From Plantago ovata (taxonomy: Eukaryota; Streptophyta; Magnoliopsida; Lamiales; Plantaginaceae), in contig CM051456.1 in NCBI GenBank assembly GCA_028274465.1, positions 99,415,050 through 99,479,049 of the forward strand: a stretch of DNA of 64,000 nt, written 5' to 3'. The stretch's first letter is position 1. Each line of letters begins with the position of its first letter. This document shows positions 13,414 to 23,719 of this stretch, piece by piece. Below the pieces are notes generated by a model, which was given only the letters and a program-made list of their open reading frames with translations, did no database searches and had not been told where the DNA came from. The position numbers were made by a program, and so were the translations under genes.

Positions 13414-14170
13414 TGTTGAAGGGTAAGTCGTGTTTCTTTCTAAGTTCGCAGTAAATCACTAATCTAAGTCATTCTAGTTCTTCTTCATGTAGTATTCCTC
13501 TGAGATAGGAAATGAACTTTCTTGTAGCTTCCTCGTACCTGAAATAGACTAGAGGGGGGGGGGGTGTTAGTGTCTCTTACCCGGTCTGTAAGGTATCAGA
13601 CCGGAGAGGCGACTTTACGAGTAGGGAGTTGTGAGGCTTCCCTAGTACGAGTAGTAAATGTGGTGGTTGAGAGGTGTTAATGCTTACTGTTGAGGAGTAA
13701 ATGAGGCCTTTATATACTCGTGACCTTTCAACTTCCGGTAGCGTAGGATCGCGACACGTGTACGGCTAGGATTGAGGCCTTCCTCGGCCCAGGCCCATTA
13801 AGGACGTCCGTGGGCCTTGGCCCAACGGAGCAACCGTGGCTGGTCGCTCCAGGTCCTCGAGCCCTCCTTGTACGTGAGAGGTGCGAGTAGTGTCCTGCTC
13901 AGTTTCTCTCAAGGAGCGTTACCTTGACGTAAGGACCTCCTCGAGCCATAGAGAGATGCTTCTCGAGCTCACTGGCAGCTTTGTCCTTACGATGAGCTTA
14001 TTTTGAGGGTTGTCCTCCCAGTGAAGGTCGGACCCTATGTTGGTCGGTCCACACCTTAGTGACATACTTGGGTGTGGTCGTGCCCCTTGAGGGACGGCCT
14101 ATGATGCTTTGTCGCGCTCTTAGACCCTTCCAGTTTGTACATGCGGACTGGACATATTTCAACACTAACA
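13414..14170 (-). repeat. 3' LTR of the Tat gypsy element
   Basis: Starts TGTTGAAGGG and ends CACTAACA, and is almost identical to 25800-26551. The next bases (tatgtccccctag) form, on the minus strand, a purine-rich CTAGGGGGACATA, the likely polypurine tract of this minus-oriented element. Confidence 0.9.
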
Positions 14171-14382
14171 TATGTCCCCCTAGTTTCCAAGTATCTTTGT
14201 AGAAGATAGTTGAGGAACTATGTTGAAGTAGAGGTCGAGCAGAGCCTCGACTAGTAGTGGGCGAAAAAAGATCTCCGTATTCGCACCTTGGTATCTTTCC
14301 CTCCTCCTATCTCTCCCTCCCCCCCCTTTTTATAGGGTGCGAGCAGACGTTGCTCGGACCGTATGAAAAGAGGTATGTTCGC

Positions 14383-14815
14383 AAAATATCTCGAGGAGAG
14401 ATATTTCTAAGAAAGGAATGGAATGACTTCCTGCCGCTTTCTCTTTGCAAAATATCTCGAGGAGAGATATTTCTAAGAGTGGAATGGAATGACTTCCTGC
14501 CGCTTTTTCTTTGCCAAATATCTCGAGGAGAGATATTTCTAAGAGAGGAATGGAATGACTTCCTGCCGCTTTTCCTTTGCAAAATATCTCGAGGAGAGAT
14601 ATTTCTAAGAGAGGAATGGAATGACTTCCTGCCGCTTTCTCTTTGCAAAATATCTCGAGGAGAGATATTTCTAAGAGTGGAATGGAATGACTTCCTGCCG
14701 CTTTTTCTTTGCCAAATATCTCGAGGAGAGATATTTCTAAGAGGGGAATGGAATGACTTCCTGCCGCTTTTCCTTTGCAAAATATCTCGAGGAGAGATAT
14801 TTCTAAGAGAGGCTC
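14383..14815. repeat. 66-bp tandem array of hairpins in the Tat 3' region
   Basis: About six full units of 66 bp plus a partial seventh start near 14383, 14447, 14513, 14579, 14645, 14711 and 14777. Each unit holds an inverted repeat with arms AATATCTC and GAGATATT around a short GAGGA spacer, followed by a pyrimidine-rich stretch (cttcctgccgctttt). Units differ at only a few positions, in an alternating pattern that suggests higher-order duplication. Because 66 is divisible by three, both strands stay open across the array; this is a periodicity effect and not a gene. It lies between the 3' LTR and the antisense-gene promoter. Confidence 0.9.
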
Positions 14816-15128
14816 CTCGATCCATTGCCACGTGTCCGTCGGTTTTTTGTCTTGCCATCCTTTTTTCTCTGTAAGGTCTCGAGGAGGAAAGCTTATGGTC
14901 GTCGATCTATCCCTGATCCAAGTTGTGCGGTGCTCGCGCTACGAATTATCTACTGTGATTAGGTAATTCGCACCGGCGTTGGAAACTGTGCCCGAGCCAG
15001 AGCGGGAGCGTGGAGGGCAAAATAGGTAATTCACCAGGCGGCTGTAATCTGGGCCGTAGATCATGGGCACGTGGTCGGTCCGGATGGAGCGAGGGCATGC
15101 GTCGTTTCGTATCCTCGAGATACCCTTC

Positions 15129-15137
15129 TATAAATAG
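15129..15137 (+). promoter_or_regulatory. TATA box of the antisense gene in the Tat element
   Basis: TATAAATAG is followed about 30-40 bp downstream by a likely transcript start region (tccacatttttcgcaatcc). A purine-rich leader follows, then a GTAAGT donor at 15350 and a TTTAG acceptor at 15948-15949 just before ATG 15951. It points away from the left LTR and opposite to gag-pol. Confidence 0.6.
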
Positions 15138-18100
15138 TTCGATACTCGGTCATTCCACATTTTTCGCAATCCGAATATTCAGAGCAAAAAAGAGAGAGCG
15201 AGGAGAGTTTTCTGTGATCGACGAGCGAGGTGATCGAGACAAGTGACGCGCGAGGAGCTAATTCCGACGTCCAGAATCCGATTTTCAGGCGGGTTTTTGA
15301 CTTCTCCGGCTTTCTTTCCGGCTTCCCACCTTTACCAACTTAACAACAAGTAAGTTTTCGATTTCTTGCCTTTACTTGCCTCTTTTCTTTGCATGAATTC
15401 GCCCCTACATGCTTTCGGTTTCGTCTTTTTTCGATTTCTCGTCTTTTATTTTCTTCCCGGAATGGTTGCCTGAAAATTTGCCGGTGGACGGCGGCCTTTG
15501 AACGGCAATGGACTTAAAACTTACTAAATTGAACTGTAAACGGACTTCAATTGTAGATTTGACTTGCATGGCTGGCCGTAGGATGCATCCCCCTTTTATT
15601 ATGCCATTTTTTCCTTTGTTGTAACCCCTGTCGCCTCCTCCTTAGCGTATGTCCGTAACTTTACTGTAGGAGCTTTCTGTTTTTTCGAGCGGTTGGTCGC
15701 TCGTATACTCCTCGATTTACTTGTTAGCATGCTCGCCTGCTCGCTCTTGTTTGTTTATCTGCATGCTTCGCTCCTCGCTCTTGCTTGTTTCGAGCGGTTG
15801 GTCGCTCCGTAGTATAACTTCTTGTATATCTTTTTTGCACTATCTTTTGAGATTTTTCTCCGTTCGGGAGGTCGAACATAATGAATATACTTAAAAGGAC
15901 CTCTCGGACTATCACAAACCATCCTAATTTCTGCTTTGCCCACCTTTAGGATGTCCGAGAGGAGCGACGACAGTCAGAACCAGTCGGCTGCCGGAGAGTA
16001 TGGGAGCGACCATACTACGTCGCCTGATACGTCAGACGTATCGGTGACTTTTCTAGACGATACGATGGAGCAAGCTGCCGAGGAGCCTCATGTCGAGCAA
16101 GGCGGCGATCAAGCTGCCGAGGAAGAGGGTGAAGAGACAGAGAGCGAGGAGGATCTTTATCAGCTAGTTACCAGAAAGAGGCGTCGCACTGATGACGATG
16201 ATTTTATCGACGACCGGACGGAGGCTGAGGGTGGTCCTTCAAACCCTGGGGTGTCCGCGGAGTTGTCCGCGCTGCCCAAGTTCATGGGCGTAACTACGGG
16301 ATAGTTAATGTGGTACCTCCTGCAGACATCAGGATCGAGGAGATGGATGATACGGAGAGGCCGGAGTTAGCCTTGGCGCTTTCTGAGGAGGGTGAACACT
16401 CGGTCCAGCGCGGGAAGGCCCCTATTCCAGTGCAGATCGTCGATAGCGACGAGACTGAGGAGGAGAGTGAGGAGGATGATGAAGCTACCTCTCCTCGGAC
16501 TAGTCCTCCACCGAAGAGGGTCAGATTTCCCCCTCAAACCACTAGGAGGGCCGTTATTACCGACGAGGAGGAGGAGGAAGTTCCTTTGGCGATCAGAGAT
16601 GCCAACCGGGATGAAGCTGGTCCGAGCACTAGGTCTCCTTCCTTCTCGGAAGGGCAAAGACGGGCCATTAGAGATGCGAACAGATTCGCACGCAAGGAGG
16701 AGACTAGCTATCACTCCATTGATCCGACCACGATAGATTTTACTTTTCCGAGTGAGACCCGAGCACCCAATCCTCTCGAGAAGCAGGAGTATGAAATGCG
16801 CCTTGCTCAGATGGCTGTTGATGAGAAGAAGGCGAAGAAGAGAGCGAGCAAGCGTTCTCGCTCTAGTAAGGCTAAAAAGGCCAAAGTTGTCGAGGAGCTT
16901 GAGCCTAAAGCCACTAAGGCTGCTGAGAAGAAGTTCACGAAGAGTGCCCGCATCGTTGACCTCCCCGATCCGGAGGGTGAGAAGAACGAGGATGGTATTA
17001 TTCCGACCACCTCGTCTACTGTTAAGGTCGAGGAGGTTGCTACCCTCAGATGGAAGTATTCTCTTCCTGAGAACAAATTCGACATCCTCGTGCCCAAGGA
17101 GGATCAGACTTTTTACAACGCTCCTCCTGGGTACATGGCTGTTCATTGCCTGAGCCTGGATCGAGGATGGATACTTCCATTTTGTGATGCCTTCTGAGAT
17201 ATCTTCAACACTTTGGGGATCGCTCCTTGGCAACTGGTGCCAAGTGCCTTTGGAACCTTGGTGTGCTTTGGAGTCTTTTGCATGAAGAGAGGAATCGCGC
17301 TAAACTTCCATAACTTTAACCAGCTGTTCCGAGTCTCGATGAGCTCAGGGAACAAGTATTTCTACTACTTCAATGCGCGACCAGGCCTGGGTTTCATCAT
17401 GGACGCTCCCAGCTCCTCGGGATATAAGTGGTTTCATAGGTACTTCTACATCAAGAAGAGGAGGTTGCCTAACATGAGCGAGGAGGAGGCGGAGTGGGGA
17501 GTACCTAAGCTTATGTTTAGGGGAAAGATTGCGGACAAGCATCCTCTGCCCGAGGAGTCCGACCCTTGGGTCCTGGAGCTCGAGGAGCAGAATCGGGGAA
17601 CCCATCCAGAGAAGTACTTTTACTGGGGGTTGGTCCTCCAGCCACTCCCGTTCTTGGCGGGTCTTTCGCCTTACTCATACACGGGGTATATCGGGAACCG
17701 ATATACTAAGAAAGTCCTCTTCGGTAAGCTTAGAAAAATAGCATGTATACTTGTGTTTTTTCATTCCTTGCTTTGCGTGTTTTGAGTCTGTTCTCGCTTT
17801 TTTCCTTTCCTCTTCGATTTACGAGCTCCTCGATCTTACTAACTTGTGTTTTTTTTTTCCTTGCAGCCTATTGGTTCCAGTGGATCATGTCGAAGACTCT
17901 AGCTGCAAAAGAGGAACAAAGGCGGAAGCAAAGGCTGGCAAACAAGGAGACCAAGATCCTTGGTTCTCTGAACTTGACCCCTCCCCGAAACGCCGTGCAT
18001 CATCGGGATGCTTTAGTGTAGGAGGGGCTCGATACGAGAGAGAATCCCGTGGAGGCCATCAAGAGGGCCGAGGAGGAGGCTGCGGCGAAGAAGGCTAAGG

Positions 18101-19430
18101 AGGCCAAAGAGGCCGAGGAGGAGGCCCTTAACACGATCGAGGCTTAGAAGAGGCCCGAGAAGCCAGGAGCTAAGAAGGGAGCAAGGAAGCTCACTCTCGG
18201 GGGAAACAATGAACCTGCCCGGAAAAAGGGTAAGGTGGCCGCTTCTGGTGACGAAGTGAAGCGGCTCATCCAGATGAGCGACCTCGATCGGGCACAGGAG
18301 CTGAGCATGTGCTCGCTCCAGGTATTTTTCTCCCTTTCTTTCGTTGTAAATTTTCCTAAGTGTAAAATTTGTCCTCCTCGCTAACTGTGTCTTCCTTTTG
18401 CAGCTCGAGAACTTGAAGGAGGCCTATGACCAAGTTGCTGCTGATCGAGCCGATATAGGGGTCGTGATCGAGGACTTGGAAAAGAAGCTTGCTGCTTCAG
18501 AGTCGAAAGTGAAGGTCTCGGAGACTGAGTCCGGGAAGCTTCGAGCTAAGGTGGAAGAGCTCAAGAAGGAGCTGTCCAGGGAGAAAGCGAGGAGTAAGAG
18601 CTTCAAGGGTGCCTATGCTACTTTATCCATTTGCATGGAAAAGTTTAAGGCGAGCATCCTTTCTTTTTTGAAGGGTAGCCGAGTCGCCGCTGCTCGCGAC
18701 TTCATGTCCTCTGCCACTTATAAGATGGCCCAAAGAGACGTGCAAGTGGCGTCTCGCGAGGAGGGATTCTTTTCATGCGTCGGCCAGCTGAAGAAGGTTA
18801 ACTTGCTTCCTGCTGACTTCGATCCTGATGATCGCGAGGACTTGCATCCCGGGCGGCGCGAGGACCTTACTCCTTATCCTGACGAGGAGATTACCGAGGA
18901 GATGCACGAGGTGTGCGAGTTTGGTGAGCTGGTGACCGATCCTGAAGTTCCATATCCTAGCAAACCAGCCTATCTTCCTGCCTGGGTGCCCGAGTGCTTA
19001 AGGAGCGGGATCATTTATCCGTTCGAGAAGGCAGCTCTTCGGAACGCTGCTTGGGTGAAGCTGAGTGATCCGGTCATTGGGAGGGCATCTGACTTTGTCG
19101 AGCCTGAGCTGACCATGTACAAAAAGGCCATCGAAGAGGCTCAAGCTCAGGAGCGAGACAATGTTGAGGTCCATGAACTGAGCTCTGCGCGAGGAGCCAC
19201 AAGCGCGACCACTCCGGTTACTGACTTCACCGACAGCCGTACTTGTTAGGATCGGGGAGCTTCCTGAAGACCGAGTATGCTCGGGCATGTTGTACTTTAC
19301 CCGTTTCCGTACTTGCATTGTTTTTCTAACAATTTTCATTCGGCCCTTTGTGGCGCTCTTCGAAACATATCCATTTGTAACATATGTTTATCTACTGTTG
19401 TTTCTTCGCTCTTTGTTTTCTTCAATAAAA
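15129..19430 (+). pseudogene. Antisense gene of the Tat element (Transposase_28-like, PF04195 type)
   Basis: A gene-like unit lies antisense to gag-pol in the 3' part of the element. It has a TATA box (15129), a leader with an intron-like interval (15350-15949), an ATG at 15951 (MSERSDDSQ), two further GT…AG intron-like intervals (about 17724-17866 and 18322-18403) and an AATAAA at 19424. The N-terminal part is acidic and Ser/Thr-rich with basic patches. The central part (about 17100-17500; PPGYMAVHCLSLDRGW, IAPWQLVPSAFGTLVCFGVF) resembles the domain Pfam calls putative gypsy-type transposon (PF04195). The C-terminal part is a coiled coil rich in Lys/Glu (about 18400-18620). Antisense ORFs of this kind are known in Tat/Retand elements; their function is unknown. 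The reading region is broken in about three places. Introns and promoter are inferred from sequence only. Confidence 0.65.
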
Positions 19431-19573
19431 TTCATTGCTCTTCGCTTTCTTACTTATACTTGTGTTTTTACTAATTCCAATTTTTGTTATGACGTATAAC
19501 TTGGATAGAGTAGTTAAACATGTATAAGTTAGAACCGAGAACCAATGTTCTTCGCTACGAGCTCCTCGAGCTA

Positions 19574-22500
19574 TCAAAGTAGCTTCCACGCTCCTCGCTT
19601 CACTGACTGTCTCCAGGTCGAACAGTCTTTCTGTATGATTGTCCTGGGTTGATACCCTTGGATTCTGAGGGTTTCTACTGCCACTTCTGCTGGTATGACC
19701 GCCTCGGACCCGTAAACTAGCGAGAAGGGAGTCTCTCTCGTAGCCGTTTTTGAAGTGGTGCGGTATGCCCATACCACTCCATCAAGCTCGTCGACCCAGT
19801 CCTTGTTGGTGGCGAACCTCTTCTGCAAGTTGTTGACGAGGATTTTGTTGACGGCTTCTGTTTGCCCATTGGATTGAGGATGTCCTACAGAGGTATACCT
19901 CCTCTCAATCTTCATTTCCTTGCACCATTCATTGAATCTTTGGCCACAGAATTGAGCACCATTATCCGAGATGAGGACCCTTGGCAAGCCAAATCGACAC
20001 ACGATGTTCCTCCATACGAAGTTCATCACTCTTTGTTCGGTGATGGTAGATACTGCTTCAACTTCCGCCCACTTGCTAAAGTATTCGACCGCAACGATGA
20101 TGAACTTCTTTTGACCCGTGCCTCTTGGGAAAGGACCGACTATGTCGATGCCCCATATGTCGAAAGGGCAAGTGATGGTGATGGGCATGAGAGGTTTCGC
20201 CGGGACGTTGATCAAATTCGCGTGCATTTGACACTCCTCGCACTTTCTCACAAATTGGGCAGCGTCTTCGCGAACAGTGGGCCAGTAGTATCCTTGTCGG
20301 ATGACTTTTTGTGCGAGGGTTCTTCCTCCGGCATGGTCCCCGCAACTTCCTCGATGCATTTCTCCCAGGAGTTTTTGGACTTCATGCTCGGCGACGCATC
20401 TCAAGTAGACTCCCTCGAAAGATCTTTTGTACAAGTAGTCTCCTTGCATGATGTATCGGGGAGCTTTTCCCTTGATCCTCCTCGCTTCAGCCTTGTCACG
20501 AGGAAGGCTTCCATTTTTGAGATATGTTGTTATCTCCTGCATCCAACTCGGTTGATCGTCAATTGCCAAGACGTTTGGCTTTGATGACCACAAAGATGAT
20601 GCGTTGATTCTCATAAGTATCACGTTCCGGGTGTCAACTCCTCCGGAGGCTGAAGCATACTTTGATAGGGCATCTGCCCTTTGATTGAGATCTCCCGAGA
20701 ACTTTTTAATCTCACAACTTTCGAATTTTTGGATTTCTTCCGTGATGGCGCTCTTGTACTCAGCCAGTGAGTCTTTCTTGGTTCTGAATTTCCCCGAGAT
20801 TTGCTTCTCGGCCAGTTGGGAATCAGTGAAGAGATGCAGCTTCTTCACTTCCAATGACTTTGCCATACGTAGAGCTATGAGGATGGCTTCATATTCTGCT
20901 TCATTGTTTGAAACCGGGAAACTAAGAGTAACGGCGTACTCGAGTTCAGCCCCTCCGGGACTCTTGAAGTATATTCCTATCCCGCCATTTTTTCCTGATG
21001 AGGATCCATCAACATGAAGAATCCAGACGTCTCCATGGTCGACTAATTTTTTGGGTTTTGGAGAGACGATCTCCGTACCTTTAGGCTCGTCGATTTTCTC
21101 TGTCAGGAAAACTTCATGCCTTTTTCTTTTGGTTTGGGACATCGCCTTGAGCTCTTTTAAAGCATCTTCCAGAGCTTGCATGGGGTTGTTTTGCTGGGGT
21201 TGCTCTTCGACCATCATCATAGCGCTCTTTGTTTCCGAGGGGTTTTCCTCTGAAGTTCCTTTTGAGGGATACTCTACGAGAAAATCGGCTATGACTTGTG
21301 CTTTCTTGGCCACGGGTGCTTGATAGTCGATGTCGTACTCACTTAACTCGATCGCCCATCTTGCCATTCTTCCCAAATTTTCGGGTTTTCCGAGGACTTG
21401 CTTAAGAGGTTGCTTTGTCAAGACTACAACCTTGTGAGCACCAAAGTAGGGTTTTAATCTCCTTGCAGTATAAACAAGGGCAAAGGAAAGCCTCTCGATA
21501 TCCATGTACCGCGTTTCAGCCCCGGCAAGTACTTTGCTCAAGTAGTAGATGGGCAAGTGGTCGTTTCCTTGGATTCGTACCAAGACCGAGCTGATAGCTT
21601 CCCCAGTCACTGCTAGGTATAAATAGAGTACCTCTCCTTCCACGGGTTTCGACAATAGTGGAGGAGCGAGTAGGTATTCTTTCAGCTTCTCGAAGGCTTC
21701 CTCGCACTCCTTCGTCCATTCGAAGTGGCTGCTCTTTCTCAGCACTTTGAAAAAAGGTAGATTTTTCTCGGCAGACCTCGAGATGAATCTACTCAATGCA
21801 ATTGATTTTCCGACCAATTGTTGCACCTCATTGATGGATTGAGGTTGGGGAAGATCGAGGATGGCCTTTATCTTTTCGGGGTTTGCTTCTATCCCTCTCT
21901 CTGTTACCATGTAACCGAGGAACTTCCCCCCTTTGACTCTGAAGGTACACTTCGCCGGGTTGAGCTTCATGCCATACTTTCTCAAGATTGAGAAGCATTT
22001 TGCCAGGTAACCTACATGTTGCTCCTCGGTTTTGCTCTTGACGAGCATGTCATCGACATATACTTCCATTGTTTTACCCAGCTCTTCTTTGAACATCTTG
22101 TTAACCAACCTCTGGTAGGTCGCTCCGGCATTTTTAAGACCAAATGGCATCACGTTGAAGCAATACACATTGCCATTGGCGAAGAAGGCAGTCTTAGGCA
22201 CATCGTCTTTGGCCATTTTGACCTGGTAGAAGCCCTGGTATGCATCCATGAAACTCAGGAGGGCGCATCCAGCGGTGGAATCGACCAGCTGGTCGATCCT
22301 TGGGAGAGGGTATGGATCCTTCGGGCAAAACTTGTTGAGCCTTGTGAAATTGTTGCACATTCTCCATTTTCCCGGACCTTTCTCCACGAGGACCACATTG
22401 CATACCCAATCAGAGTATCTCACCTCCTTGATGTGGCCGGCCTTAAGAAGTCTTTGGACTTCCGCTTCTATGATGGCATTATCTTCAGCACTGAAGTCTC

Positions 22501-23641
22501 TTCGCTTTTCTCTGATGTGGGTGATCGATGGGTCTACGTTCAGACGGTGAACGGCGACACGTGGGTCGATCCCTTTGAGGTCTTCGGTACTCCACGCGAA
22601 GATATCGTTGCTATCCTTCAAGCATTGGATGAGTTTCATCCTGACTTTAGTAGTCATCTCGGTGCCGATTTTTGTGACCTTGTCGGCACTTCCTTCGACA
22701 ATTTGGATTTCTTCTAGGGCTTCTCTTGCTTCAATTTTGTTTTCCTCAAAGAATTTCTTCTTTTTGGAAGAGGGTGGGACTGGTGGAATCACTTGATACT
22801 CCTCGAGCTCCTTAACAGCTCCTACTAGAGTATCCTTGTCTTTCTTCATGATTGCTTTTCTTCGCCTAAGTGACGGACTTGGCTTTTTTGACTTTCTCTT
22901 TACTCGCCGAACCGTGTAGAAACGATAAGGCGCATTGTGAACTAGGGGTGTCTCCTCGGATGACTGCCCGGGGTTTGGTTCTCCGATTGCAACCCTAGAA
23001 GTGAACTTGGCTGACATGGTGTAGCATTCCCATGCTTCTCGTATGTCTCCTACTTCTTGTCCAATTCCCAAAGGAGTGGGGAACTTCAACTTGTTGTGGA
23101 CCGTGGACACTACGGCTCGGAATTGAGAGAGACCGGGTCGGCCTAGGACTGCAAAATAATCAAATGGCATATCGACGACCACAAAAGGAACTTGTTGAGT
23201 CACTCGTCTAGGAGCGCTACCCATTGACACCGTGAGGTTGATCATTCCGAGTGGCATGATAGGTTGTCCTCCAAACCCTACCAATGCGCTCCTCACTTCT
23301 CTGAGCCCTTCCCCTGGATTCATTTGCATCCTTTTCAAGGTTCCGGTGAAAATCAAGTTTGTCGAGCACCCGGTGTCGACGAGGATTCTGCCCAACTTGT
23401 ACGATTGAACATCCAAGGAAACTACAAGTGGGACGCAAGGATCATAGATGTTCCCTCCTCCGGCATGCTTCAGAGGTATCTCGCTATCATCGAAAAAGAT
23501 AACATTGGTTCCCGGTCGCGCGGCTTGAGCATACTTCACATCTCGGACCCTAAGGTTGTCCGCCGTAATCTCCCTTTGATTATGAGTGTCGCCGCCGGCG
23601 GGTCCTCCTGCAATTGTGAGAGTGTGGATGCTTCCATTCAC
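19574..23641 (-). CDS. Pol polyprotein of the Tat gypsy element (fossil, long open frame)
   Basis: About 1355 residues are open. In order they are: aspartic protease (VDTGCSTNLIF near residue 90, then VLGRPGL); reverse transcriptase (KWRMCNNFTRLNK, FMDAYQGFYQ, MPFGLKNAGATYQ, YVDDMLVKS, near residues 410-580); the usual gypsy RNase H; a second, archaeal-type RNase H (HVDGSSSGKNGGIGIYF, NNEAEYEAILIAL, FTDSQLAEKQISG, NQRADALSKYA, near 880-1010); and integrase with an HHCC finger (CEECQMH) and core (WGIDIVGP, ISDNGAQF, SNGQTEAVN). RT before integrase places it in Ty3/gypsy, and the second RNase H places it in Tat. It acts in copying element RNA to DNA in virus-like particles and inserting it. Confidence 0.93.
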   Translation of the reverse strand: MNGSIHTLTIAGGPAGGDTHNQREITADNLRVRDVKYAQAARPGTNVIFFDDSEIPLKHAGGGNIYDPCVPLVVSLDVQSYKLGRILVDTGCSTNLIFTGTLKRMQMNPGEGLREVRSALVGFGGQPIMPLGMINLTVSMGSAPRRVTQQVPFVVVDMPFDYFAVLGRPGLSQFRAVVSTVHNKLKFPTPLGIGQEVGDIREAWECYTMSAKFTSRVAIGEPNPGQSSEETPLVHNAPYRFYTVRRVKRKSKKPSPSLRRRKAIMKKDKDTLVGAVKELEEYQVIPPVPPSSKKKKFFEENKIEAREALEEIQIVEGSADKVTKIGTEMTTKVRMKLIQCLKDSNDIFAWSTEDLKGIDPRVAVHRLNVDPSITHIREKRRDFSAEDNAIIEAEVQRLLKAGHIKEVRYSDWVCNVVLVEKGPGKWRMCNNFTRLNKFCPKDPYPLPRIDQLVDSTAGCALLSFMDAYQGFYQVKMAKDDVPKTAFFANGNVYCFNVMPFGLKNAGATYQRLVNKMFKEELGKTMEVYVDDMLVKSKTEEQHVGYLAKCFSILRKYGMKLNPAKCTFRVKGGKFLGYMVTERGIEANPEKIKAILDLPQPQSINEVQQLVGKSIALSRFISRSAEKNLPFFKVLRKSSHFEWTKECEEAFEKLKEYLLAPPLLSKPVEGEVLYLYLAVTGEAISSVLVRIQGNDHLPIYYLSKVLAGAETRYMDIERLSFALVYTARRLKPYFGAHKVVVLTKQPLKQVLGKPENLGRMARWAIELSEYDIDYQAPVAKKAQVIADFLVEYPSKGTSEENPSETKSAMMMVEEQPQQNNPMQALEDALKELKAMSQTKRKRHEVFLTEKIDEPKGTEIVSPKPKKLVDHGDVWILHVDGSSSGKNGGIGIYFKSPGGAELEYAVTLSFPVSNNEAEYEAILIALRMAKSLEVKKLHLFTDSQLAEKQISGKFRTKKDSLAEYKSAITEEIQKFESCEIKKFSGDLNQRADALSKYASASGGVDTRNVILMRINASSLWSSKPNVLAIDDQPSWMQEITTYLKNGSLPRDKAEARRIKGKAPRYIMQGDYLYKRSFEGVYLRCVAEHEVQKLLGEMHRGSCGDHAGGRTLAQKVIRQGYYWPTVREDAAQFVRKCEECQMHANLINVPAKPLMPITITCPFDIWGIDIVGPFPRGTGQKKFIIVAVEYFSKWAEVEAVSTITEQRVMNFVWRNIVCRFGLPRVLISDNGAQFCGQRFNEWCKEMKIERRYTSVGHPQSNGQTEAVNKILVNNLQKRFATNKDWVDELDGVVWAYRTTSKTATRETPFSLVYGSEAVIPAEVAVETLRIQGYQPRTIIQKDCSTWRQSVKRGAWKLL

Positions 23642-23719
23642 GGGGCGGTTCTCATAATTGTTGTAATTATGAATGTCATCGTCCTGAGGGTTTCCTTGGT
23701 AAGGGTGCTCGCTCCCACT

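Noticed and set aside
14383-14815. CRISPR-like array of repeats and spacers
   Set aside because: Units are contiguous with no unique spacers, in a plant retrotransposon.
14257-14874. Long open frames on both strands across the 66-bp array
   Set aside because: The repeat period is a multiple of three and has no stop in either frame. The translated repeats (KISRGEIFLR…) are a periodicity effect and there is no start context or domain.
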